Shown: piece by piece, positions 1-5,350 of the stretch | Layout: every line of letters begins with the position of its first letter | Position numbering within the stretch: position 1 is the stretch's first letter | Source of the DNA: Lachnospiraceae bacterium | GTDB taxonomy: Bacteria > Bacillota > Clostridia > Lachnospirales > Lachnospiraceae | Direction: 5' to 3' | Assembly (NCBI GenBank): GCA_017461685.1 | Contig: JAFTXF010000089.1 | Span: forward strand, 1 to 5,350 | Length of the DNA stretch: 5,350 nt | Program-made: the position numbers and the translations under genes | The notes under the pieces: generated by a model | What the model was told of the DNA's origin: nothing | Databases searched by the model: none | Seen by the model: only the letters and a program-made list of their open reading frames with translations

Positions 1-200
1 GGTGATTGCAAAACTTTGTGGCTGCCGGCCGGAGCAATATATATTTCGGCACAGGGGCTTTTAAAAGCGCCGGTCCTTAGTGAAGCAAGGCGTTAGCCGC
101 AGTCTGAACTTAGTACCGCTGCGTTTTTCATGGAGTGAAAACGACCCTGTGCCGAAATATATATTGCTCCGGCCGGCAGCCACAAAGTTTTGCAATCACC
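1..200. repeat. Perfect 56-bp inverted repeat with structured 88-base spacer (MITE/REP-like element or giant hairpin)
   Basis: Bases 1-56 are the exact reverse complement of 145-200, checked base by base with no mismatch. The arm starts GGTGATTGCAAAACTTTG and ends TTCGGCACAGGG. Each arm contains two smaller palindromes: CCGGCCGG (25-32) and AATATATATT (36-45). A single strand could fold into a 56-bp stem topped by the 88-base spacer. No convincing reading frame lies inside, so if mobile it would be non-autonomous and need a transposase in trans. Base 1 is the window edge, so the left arm may continue outside; a target-site duplication cannot be tested. The perfect arm identity suggests recent origin or active maintenance. 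Alternatives are a non-coding RNA hairpin, an invertible segment, or an assembly-edge inverted duplication. The repeat itself is certain; its nature is not. Confidence 0.9.
57..144. other. Spacer of the inverted repeat with nested secondary structure
   Basis: The 88 bases between the arms hold several self-complementary parts. GCTTTTAAAAGC (57-68) is a perfect palindrome. Bases 63-74 can pair with 115-128 (CGGT with ACCG, then GC with GC across a CT bulge, then AAAAGC against GTTTTT with one G-T). GGC-GTTA-GCC (89-98) is a tip hairpin, extended by GC/GC at 85-86 and 99-100. Bases 122-130 pair with 136-143 around the loop TGGAG (131-135). The hexamer CTTAGT occurs twice in direct orientation (76-81 and 109-114). 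The 115-128 and 122-143 pairings overlap, so they exclude each other. This density of structure suggests a functional DNA or RNA fold rather than random sequence, but no known family was identified. Confidence 0.55.
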
Positions 201-221
201 TATATCTATACATTATTACGT

Positions 222-261
222 GAGAAAAATCCAAGGCTTTTATACCTTGGATTTTCGTCTC
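222..261 (-). terminator. Intrinsic terminator at the end of the dxs-tlyA-nadK-argR-recN operon
   Basis: A perfect 11-bp stem, AAAATCCAAGG (226-236) with CCTTGGATTTT (245-255), encloses an 8-base loop (237-244). It can extend outward through GAGA (222-225) and TCTC (258-261) if CG at 256-257 bulges out. Read on the minus strand, the stem ends in a run of five T (229-225) followed by CTC, giving a short U-tract. The hairpin begins about 77 bases after the recN stop. The A/T-ended stem could also act on plus-strand transcripts, but there the T run is one base shorter and CGTCTC follows, so the minus orientation is favoured. It separates the operon from the inverted repeat. Confidence 0.75.
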
Positions 262-332
262 AGATAGTATCTGTAAATGCTTGCAATTTATACTGTCAAA
301 ATTATATTGTTTTGTATGCAAAATTTTTTAAA
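262..332. other. AT-rich 3' flank of recN, no gene
   Basis: Together with 1-261 this makes a stretch of more than 300 bases without a gene. The part between the terminator and recN is AT-rich. It holds a small hairpin, CAGAT/ATCTG, at 261-273 with a 3-base loop, and a TTGACA hexamer on the minus strand (299-294) with no good -10 at the usual distance. On the plus strand TTGCAA (281-286) and TATATT (303-308) are 16 bases apart and resemble a weak promoter directed into recN antisense, but such matches are expected by chance in AT-rich DNA. I see nothing here that can be called functional with confidence beyond being the recN 3' untranslated region. Confidence 0.4.
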
Positions 333-2012
333 TTATATGCTTTCTTTATACTTAATCGCCTGTAAACGCATATTACGGGCATGTTCGGTGGCGGAATCTG
401 CAATTTCATCCGCGCCAACCATGCGGGCCAGTTCAGCAATCGTCTCCGTCTCACTGAGCATTTCGATGCTGGAAACGGTACTTCCCGCCTCTGCTTTTTT
501 GGAAATCAGGTAGTGACTGTCTGCCATAGCTGCAATCTGAGGCAAATGGGTAATACAAATAATCTGATGGGCTTTGCCCAGCTCACCTAATTTCTCGCTC
601 ACTCTCCATGCTGTTTTGCCGCTGATTCCGGAATCTATTTCATCAAAAATCAAGGTGTCGATAGCATCCCTTTTGGCTAAAACGGTTTTAATGGCCAGCA
701 TGATACGAGACAACTCACCGCCGCTGGCTACCTGTGCCATAGGTTTTAGAGGCTCTCCCGGATTGGTGGAAATCATAAACTCCACTTCTTCCATGCCTTT
801 TGTACCCGGCTCGCTCTTTGGCCTTAATACAATTTCAAAACGCACGTCTAAGAAATTTAATTCTAAAAGTGCCTTGGTCAATACCCCGGAAAGTGCGGCA
901 GCCGCTTCTTCACGAAGTGCGGTAATTACTTTGCATTGGGCAAGCACCTGTTCGTAAGCCTTTTGCTTACGGGTCTCCATCTCCTGCAGATGCTCTTCAA
1001 AATGAAGCAGTTCTTCCACTCTGGCCTGTTTTGCCTCCAGCTCTAAAAGGATCTTTTCAATCGTATTACCATATTTGTCTTTTAAATGATTGATCGTATT
1101 GAGACGGTTTTCTGTGTCTATAAAATCTTTCTCAGAGAAATCCATATCCTCTGCAATATGTAATGCCGTACGATTAAACTCGCTCAACAGACTGTCTATA
1201 TCATTTAACATATCATCCAGCTCAGTCAACTGTTCATCAAAGCCGAGCACGGGCTTTAATTCTCTGATGGCTCTGCTCACCCAGGCACCTGCACCCTGTT
1301 CATAATCTACGCTTTGCAGACTCTTTTGCAATGCTTCACCAATCTGTCTGGCATGAAGCATCCTGCGGTAATCCTGCTCCAGCTCCTCATCCTCTCCGGG
1401 CTTTAGGCAGGCTGCTTCTATCTCCTGCACCTCAAACTGTAATAAATCCAGCTCTCTCTGACGCTGTACTTCATCCAGACTGTTTTCTTCCAGCTGCTCC
1501 TTGAAGTGCCGGTAAGCTTTAAATACTTCAGACAATTGTTCAAGAGCATCTGCAACTGCGGTCCCTGCATAGGCATCCAAAATCTCCATATGCTTAGACG
1601 TTTTTAGCAATGACTGGTGCTCGTGCTGTCCGTGAATATCAATCAAGGTCTCAGCCAAAGCTTTTACCTGACGGGCAGTCACTGTCTCGCCGTTGATTTT
1701 CAGAATGCTCTTAACGGGTGTAATCTTGCGCTGAATAATCACCACATCATCTTCCGTGGGCAAATCCATATCCTCCAAAGCTTTGTATACAGCCTCATCC
1801 AGGGACTCAAACACAAGCTCCACCAATCCATACTCGGCTCCGTGGCGGATCATCTCCTTATCCGCCTTGGCGCCCAGTGCCAGATTAATACTTCCGATTA
1901 AAATAGACTTACCCGCACCGGTTTCACCGGACAGAATATTCAGTCCCGGTGTAAGATTAATGTCACATTCCTCAATCAAAGCCAGATTTTTTACATGTAA
2001 ATTGCTTAACAT
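333..2012 (-). CDS. recN: DNA repair protein RecN (SMC-like ATPase)
   Basis: RecN is a cytoplasmic SMC-family ATPase recruited early to double-strand breaks, where it gathers DNA ends and supports RecA-dependent recombinational repair. The 559-aa protein is full length for the family (about 550-576). It shows the split ABC ATPase: Walker A GETGAGKS at residues 29-36 (Lys35), the RecN-type DIHGQHEHQSLL at 125-136, two helical charged coiled-coil stretches around 155-235 and 300-375, then signature SGGELSR (430-436), Walker B LIFDEIDSGISG (454-465) and the switch histidine in ITHLPQIAAMAD (His489). The ATG is supported by AAAGGA seven bases upstream and by the N-terminus MLSNLHVKNLALIEE, which matches the usual RecN start. 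It is the last gene of the operon, 15 bases after argR, stops with TAA, and is followed by a terminator. No LexA-type operator is visible in the short gap. No truncation or missing key residue. Confidence 0.97.
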   Translation of the reverse strand: MLSNLHVKNLALIEECDINLTPGLNILSGETGAGKSILIGSINLALGAKADKEMIRHGAEYGLVELVFESLDEAVYKALEDMDLPTEDDVVIIQRKITPVKSILKINGETVTARQVKALAETLIDIHGQHEHQSLLKTSKHMEILDAYAGTAVADALEQLSEVFKAYRHFKEQLEENSLDEVQRQRELDLLQFEVQEIEAACLKPGEDEELEQDYRRMLHARQIGEALQKSLQSVDYEQGAGAWVSRAIRELKPVLGFDEQLTELDDMLNDIDSLLSEFNRTALHIAEDMDFSEKDFIDTENRLNTINHLKDKYGNTIEKILLELEAKQARVEELLHFEEHLQEMETRKQKAYEQVLAQCKVITALREEAAAALSGVLTKALLELNFLDVRFEIVLRPKSEPGTKGMEEVEFMISTNPGEPLKPMAQVASGGELSRIMLAIKTVLAKRDAIDTLIFDEIDSGISGKTAWRVSEKLGELGKAHQIICITHLPQIAAMADSHYLISKKAEAGSTVSSIEMLSETETIAELARMVGADEIADSATEHARNMRLQAIKYKESI

Positions 2013-2019
2013 AATACAT

Positions 2020-2025
2020 TCCTTT
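2020..2025 (-). promoter_or_regulatory. Ribosome binding site of recN
   Basis: On the minus strand AAAGGA lies seven bases before the recN ATG, inside the 15-base gap after the argR stop. It fixes the recN start. Another ATG at 2019-2017 is out of frame with recN and directly abuts the site, so it is unlikely to be used. Confidence 0.75.
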
Positions 2026-2027
2026 GC

Positions 2028-2489
2028 TTATAAGACAATATCCCCTAACTTTTCTTCCAGCTTAACAGTATCTTCGATCGAACGGGCCGCAATCATAATG
2101 GTATCATCACCGGCTACTGCGCCTACAATCTCTTTCCAATGCATAGCGTCCAAAGCTGCTGCGGCCGCCATGGCCATGCCGGAAACTGTTTTTATCACAA
2201 GTATATTCATGGCCGGCTCCATACTGATGAAGCTGTCCTTCAATATGCGAATGTATTTTTCACTTAAGTCTACTTTGGTGCCCTTTGGCAGGGTATACAC
2301 CTGTCTGCCGTTTTTGCCCGGCATCTTAATCAGGCCCAGTTTTTTAATATCACGGCTGACTGTGGCCTGAGTTACACTGTAACCGGCTTCTTTTAACAGA
2401 TTAGTCAGTTCTTCCTGGGTTTCTATCGTATTTTGCTCAATTAGTGTAATGATTTCTTCGAGTCTGCTCTTTTTCATCTTCGTATCCAT
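2028..2489 (-). CDS. argR: Arginine repressor ArgR/AhrC
   Basis: ArgR is a hexameric, arginine-sensing DNA-binding protein that represses arginine biosynthesis and in Bacillus also activates catabolism. The N-terminal winged helix-turn-helix covers about residues 5-70, with the family segment IETQEEL (22-28) and recognition helix VTQATVSRDIKKLGL (39-53). The C-terminal oligomerisation and arginine-binding domain (about 80-153) contains GAVAGDDTIMI; Asp128 and Asp129 are the expected arginine-contacting pair. Two starts are possible: ATG at 2489, giving 153 aa, has AGGA directly touching it with no spacer. ATG at 2477 (Met5, MKKSRLEEIITLI, 149 aa) has GGA seven bases and AGGA twelve bases upstream, and matches the length of B. 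subtilis AhrC. I favour the second. The gene lies 2 bases (or 14) after nadK, so translation is probably coupled. No ARG box could be picked out in the window. Confidence 0.96.
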   Translation of the reverse strand: MDTKMKKSRLEEIITLIEQNTIETQEELTNLLKEAGYSVTQATVSRDIKKLGLIKMPGKNGRQVYTLPKGTKVDLSEKYIRILKDSFISMEPAMNILVIKTVSGMAMAAAAALDAMHWKEIVGAVAGDDTIMIAARSIEDTVKLEEKLGDIVL

Positions 2490-2491
2490 TC

Positions 2492-3346
2492 CTATGACTG
2501 GCTCATTTTTTTATGTAGTATTTCCATAAAGCTGGTAGGCTCTAATCTGATAATCTTCGTCGTACTGGGTGCCTTGGTAATATTGATACAGTCACCTGTA
2601 TTCAGTTTTACCTTAAAACAGCCGTCGAAAGTAGCCTCCACCTGCTGATTGCGCCCCTGTCTGTCACCCGGTATTACGATAGTAATCAGCTTATTACCGG
2701 ACAAAACCACACCTCTGTTAAATAAATTGTGCGGGCAGATATTGGTCATAACCATCGCATCTGAGGTAGGATCTATGACCGGACCTCCTGCGGACAAATT
2801 GTAACCGGTAGAACCGGTAGGGGTACTGACGATACAGCCGTCTGCATTGTATCTTTTGAGCAGCACATTATTCAGCCACACGTCAAAACGTATAATCTGC
2901 AAAGAACCGGTACGGTTAACTACGATATCATTCAGGGCAACGCCGCTGATTTCCCCGTCTTTTGTAATGACAGTCCCTTCTAACATCATGCGTTCTTCCA
3001 CGGAATAATCACCGTCTAAAAGCTGCTGCAAGGATTCCTCCAAATGTTCACCGTCCACTTCCGTCAAAAAACCCAGGGTGCCCAAATTAACCCCTAAAAG
3101 CGGTATATTCATCCCGTAGCTGTGGCGTGCTGCCTGCAGCAAGGTACCGTCACCGCCGAGCACCAGAATGCACTCTGCGTCAGCCGGAATTCCTTCCGGT
3201 TTGGTCCATTTTTCTGTTTCGAAGTCCCACTTGGTCATTGCAACCACAGTTTCACAGCCCCGCTCATTTAAATAGCCGGTGATGCGGCCTGTCATCTTCA
3301 GACCTTTATCCTTGAAATCATTGCTGATTACACATATTTTTTTCAT
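2492..3346 (-). CDS. nadK: NAD kinase (NadK/PpnK)
   Basis: NAD kinase phosphorylates NAD to NADP using ATP or polyphosphate and is the only route to NADP in most bacteria. The 284-aa length is typical. The N-terminal alpha/beta domain carries the hallmark GGDGTLL (64-70, catalytic Asp66) followed by LLGVNLGTLGFLTE (83-96). The C-terminal beta-rich domain has the NE/D motif as ALNDIVVNR (137-145; Asn139-Asp140), then the NAD-binding run at 169-189 with core STPTGSTGYNLSAGGP, and NICPHNL (202-208). The ATG follows AGAAGGG with six bases spacing, in the 15-base gap after tlyA. A TAG stop sits two bases before the first possible argR ATG. Placement between tlyA and argR is the usual clostridial order. 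Regulation is presumably through the operon promoter. No key residue is missing. Confidence 0.97.
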   Translation of the reverse strand: MKKICVISNDFKDKGLKMTGRITGYLNERGCETVVAMTKWDFETEKWTKPEGIPADAECILVLGGDGTLLQAARHSYGMNIPLLGVNLGTLGFLTEVDGEHLEESLQQLLDGDYSVEERMMLEGTVITKDGEISGVALNDIVVNRTGSLQIIRFDVWLNNVLLKRYNADGCIVSTPTGSTGYNLSAGGPVIDPTSDAMVMTNICPHNLFNRGVVLSGNKLITIVIPGDRQGRNQQVEATFDGCFKVKLNTGDCINITKAPSTTKIIRLEPTSFMEILHKKMSQS

Positions 3347-3352
3347 AGGCTT

Positions 3353-3359
3353 CCCTTCT
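3353..3359 (-). promoter_or_regulatory. Ribosome binding site of nadK
   Basis: On the minus strand AGAAGGG ends six bases before the nadK ATG, starting three bases after the tlyA stop. It is the clearest Shine-Dalgarno site in the window and supports independent initiation of nadK. Confidence 0.75.
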
Positions 3360-3361
3360 GA

Positions 3362-4249
3362 CTAATCCAAAGCACCGTGTGCCCTTTCCACTGTAGTCGT
3401 GATTAATTCCTTTGCCTGTGCCTGCATGGAAATCCCCTGTCCAAGCACCTGCACTTCTTTTAACTGCGCTTCTGCATCCTTTTCCGTCAGGTCCTTCACT
3501 GCCAAAGTCTTCCCGGCATTCTTTTGTAAATGTACCAGATACTCAATATTGCCCTCCGGTCCCTTAATCGGTGAAAAATCCAGATGCAGTATATCAAAGC
3601 CTATCATATCTGCAAAATCCAATATCTTCTCTACCACTTCTATGTGTATTTCAGGCTCTCTGACTACACCCTTCTTGCCAACCTTGTCCTTGCCTGCCTC
3701 AAACTGTGGCTTAATCAGGCACACCATCTGACCGTTATCCTTCAGCAAATTTCTGGCAGGAATCAGTATCTTCGTCAGAGAAATAAAGGAAACATCACAG
3801 GAAGCAAAATCAAGAGGTTCTCCTATCTGTTCCATAGTTACGTAGCGGAAATTGGTCTTTTCCATACACACCACTCTCGGGTCATTGCGCAGCTTCCATG
3901 CCAGCTGTCCGTGTCCCACGTCTACGCTGAACACCTTCACTGCCCCGTTTTGCAGCATACAATCCGTAAACCCGCCGGTACTGGCCCCGATATCCATGCA
4001 GACCTTGTCCTGAAGACTTAAGTCAAACTGTTCCATGGCCTTTTCTAATTTGAGGCCGCCACGGCTGACGTATTTTAAGACATTGCCTTTTACTTCAATA
4101 TGGATTTTCTCCGGATCAAACATACTGCCTGCTTTGTCTTCTCTCTGTCCGTCTACAAAAACCTGACCGGACATAATGATTGCTTTTGCTTTTTCTCTGC
4201 TTTCTGCATATCCGCCTGATACCAAAAGCACATCTAAACGTTCTTTCAT
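3362..4249 (-). CDS. tlyA: TlyA/YqxC family rRNA 2'-O-methyltransferase (S4 and FtsJ-like domains)
   Basis: This family is annotated as hemolysin A or as an rRNA methyltransferase; Mycobacterium tuberculosis TlyA methylates ribose 2'-OH groups in 16S and 23S rRNA. An S4 RNA-binding domain spans about residues 1-60 (RLDVLLVSGGYAESREKAKA, then SGQVFVDG). A linker with YVSRGGLKLEKA leads to an FtsJ-like Rossmann methyltransferase with SAM-binding motif DIGASTGGFTD (86-96). The catalytic tetrad is visible as Lys67, Asp152 (CDVSFISL), Lys180 (IKPQFE) and Glu236 (NIEYLVHL), each two residues before the M. tuberculosis positions as I recall them (69, 154, 182, 238). At 295 aa it is slightly longer than usual, with extra sequence around 245-270. 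The ATG lies 2 bases after the dxs stop and has only a weak purine stretch (AGAGAG, about 13 bases upstream), so it is probably translated by coupling to dxs. True haemolytic activity is doubtful; rRNA methylation is the likelier role. Confidence 0.93.
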   Translation of the reverse strand: MKERLDVLLVSGGYAESREKAKAIIMSGQVFVDGQREDKAGSMFDPEKIHIEVKGNVLKYVSRGGLKLEKAMEQFDLSLQDKVCMDIGASTGGFTDCMLQNGAVKVFSVDVGHGQLAWKLRNDPRVVCMEKTNFRYVTMEQIGEPLDFASCDVSFISLTKILIPARNLLKDNGQMVCLIKPQFEAGKDKVGKKGVVREPEIHIEVVEKILDFADMIGFDILHLDFSPIKGPEGNIEYLVHLQKNAGKTLAVKDLTEKDAEAQLKEVQVLGQGISMQAQAKELITTTVERAHGALD

Positions 4250-4251
4250 AA

Positions 4252-5350
4252 TTAACGAATTCTCTCTAAAATACCTTTCACAATGCTAGAAGCATCCATG
4301 TGAATCTCCTGCTTGAGCTGGTCTACGCTTCCGTGTTCCACAAACCGGTCCGGAATGGCAACCAAATATAAATCATTGGAAAATTGCTCCTGCTTCATAT
4401 AGGCCGCAATGGCTTCTCCGTAACCACCGGAAGCTACATTTTCCTCTAAGGTTACAATCAATTTGTGAGTTCTACAAGCCTTTGCAACGGCTTCCTCATC
4501 GATAGGCTTGATAAAGCGACCGTTGATAACGGTAGGGCAGATACCCTGCTCAGCCAGTGCCAAACGCACCTCTTCTGCGGTCTTTACCATGCTTCCCACT
4601 GCAAAAATCGCCACCTCGCTGCCTGCATACAGCAGTTCGCTCTTACCAAGCTCTATAGGCGCTCTATGCTCTTCTAATCCTGTGTATGCTGCCCCTCTCG
4701 GATAACGTACCGCCACCGGCTTACCCAGTGCTACCGCAAACTTCATCATATCGGAAAGCTCCCATTTATTCTTGGGTGCCAAAACATGCATATTGGGAAT
4801 AGCGCTCAAATAACTGTAATCAAACACGCCCTGATGTGTCTCTCCGTCACTGCCTACCAGTCCTGCTCTGTCAATGGCAAATACTACCGGCAAGTCCTGA
4901 ATGCACACATCATGTAAAATCTGATCATAGGCTCTCTGCAGGAAGGAAGAATAAATAGCAACCACAGGTTTTAATCCCCCCGCTGCCAATCCTGCGGCAA
5001 AGGTTACTGCATGCTGCTCTGCGATGCCCACATCAAAAAATCTGTCCGGATAAATATTGCGGTAACGCTTTAACCCCGTACCGTCCGCCATAGCCGCCGT
5101 AATGGCTACTACCTTCTCGTCCCGCTCTGCCAGCTTAATCATAACTGTCGAAAAAATATCGGTATAATTGGCAGTCTTACGCGGGGTTGTAGGCAAGCCA
5201 TTTTCTGTATTAAAAGGCTCTGCACCGTGAAATCTGCTTGGGTGATTCTCTGCCGGTGTAAAACCGTTGCCCTTCTTGGTGATCACATGCATGACTACCG
5301 CGCCTTTTACACGCTTAGCTTCCTCAAAGACGCGCATCATAGCCTGCGTA
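4252..5350 (-). CDS. dxs: 1-deoxy-D-xylulose-5-phosphate synthase, C-terminal part (5' end outside window)
   Basis: Dxs condenses pyruvate and glyceraldehyde 3-phosphate with thiamine diphosphate to make DXP, the entry step of the MEP isoprenoid pathway and a source for thiamine and pyridoxal. The frame is open to the right edge; the first ATG in it (5340) is internal, because the codons before it (T-Q-A) are in frame and about 250 residues of a roughly 620-aa enzyme are missing. Counting from that ATG, HVITKKGNGFTPAE (18-31) closes the N-terminal TPP domain. The transketolase pyrimidine domain (about 57-220) has VGIAEQHAVTFAAGLA with catalytic Glu108, and DRAGLVGSDGETHQGVFD (157-174). The C-terminal transketolase domain (about 232-362) has NGRFIKPID and EENVASGGYGEA. 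It is the most upstream gene seen; its TAA stop lies two bases before tlyA. The operon promoter must lie further upstream. In this cluster xseB and ispA often precede it, which cannot be seen here. Confidence 0.96.
   Translation of the reverse strand, partial: TQAMMRVFEEAKRVKGAVVMHVITKKGNGFTPAENHPSRFHGAEPFNTENGLPTTPRKTANYTDIFSTVMIKLAERDEKVVAITAAMADGTGLKRYRNIYPDRFFDVGIAEQHAVTFAAGLAAGGLKPVVAIYSSFLQRAYDQILHDVCIQDLPVVFAIDRAGLVGSDGETHQGVFDYSYLSAIPNMHVLAPKNKWELSDMMKFAVALGKPVAVRYPRGAAYTGLEEHRAPIELGKSELLYAGSEVAIFAVGSMVKTAEEVRLALAEQGICPTVINGRFIKPIDEEAVAKACRTHKLIVTLEENVASGGYGEAIAAYMKQEQFSNDLYLVAIPDRFVEHGSVDQLKQEIHMDASSIVKGILERIR

Noticed and set aside
57..144. CRISPR or tandem repeat array
   Set aside because: There is only a hexamer present twice and an inverted pair of arms; no regularly spaced direct repeats exist.
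1..200. Complete insertion sequence
   Set aside because: Only 88 bases lie between the arms, far too few for a transposase, and no transposase-like frame is present.
281..308. Promoter-like TTGCAA-16-TATATT on the plus strand and TTGACA (299-294) on the minus strand
   Set aside because: The DNA is AT-rich, so partial matches are expected. The TTGACA has no good -10 at 16-18 bases and would transcribe straight into the terminator.
135..365. 76-codon plus-strand frame leaving the inverted repeat
   Set aside because: It is built from the right repeat arm, the terminator hairpin and the recN end. It has no recognisable domain and no clear ribosome binding site.
574..957. Plus-strand frames antisense to recN, and similar ones within tlyA and dxs
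   Set aside because: They all sit opposite well-supported genes and have low-complexity translations without recognisable domains.
1756..2370. 204-codon plus-strand open frame
   Set aside because: It lies antisense across the start of recN and most of argR, both with complete family motifs. Its translation is serine/isoleucine-rich and domain-free, typical of a shadow frame.
2490..2510. Arginine operator (ARG box) near argR for autoregulation
   Set aside because: The gap before argR is only 2-14 bases within nadK/argR and no AT-rich palindromic box could be recognised there.

Overview
The window looks like chromosomal DNA of a Gram-positive anaerobe of the class Clostridia, most likely Lachnospiraceae or a close relative. 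This rests on gene order and protein style: dxs, a TlyA/YqxC-type rRNA methyltransferase, NAD kinase, argR and recN packed in one direction is a classic Firmicutes cluster (Bacillus subtilis has a related dxs-yqxC-ahrC-recN order). The AhrC-like ArgR and purine-rich ribosome binding sites fit too. The family-level placement is inference.

Layout: all five genes lie on the minus strand, so transcription runs from the right end of the window to the left. From upstream to downstream these are dxs (3' part only, running off the right edge), tlyA (295 aa), nadK (284 aa), argR (149 or 153 aa) and recN (559 aa). The gaps are 2, 15, 2 and 15 bases with no room for internal promoters, so this is one operon whose promoter lies outside the window. 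recN is the last gene; a hairpin terminator follows about 77 bases after its stop.

The genes are functionally mixed: isoprenoid precursor synthesis (dxs), ribosome methylation (tlyA), NADP supply (nadK), arginine-responsive regulation (argR) and double-strand-break repair (recN). They look intact and ordinary, with the expected catalytic motifs. A plausible metabolic link is that Dxs makes DXP, whose reduction in the MEP pathway uses NADPH, and NadK supplies the NADP pool.

The part not explained by housekeeping genes is bases 1-200: a perfect 56-bp inverted repeat (1-56 against 145-200) around an 88-base spacer that is itself full of small palindromes, hairpins and a short direct repeat. It encodes no convincing protein. 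It could be a MITE-like or REP-like non-autonomous repeat, a structured RNA or giant hairpin, or, because it starts exactly at base 1, partly an assembly-edge effect. No previously undescribed protein system is visible; this repeat is the only real candidate for novelty.
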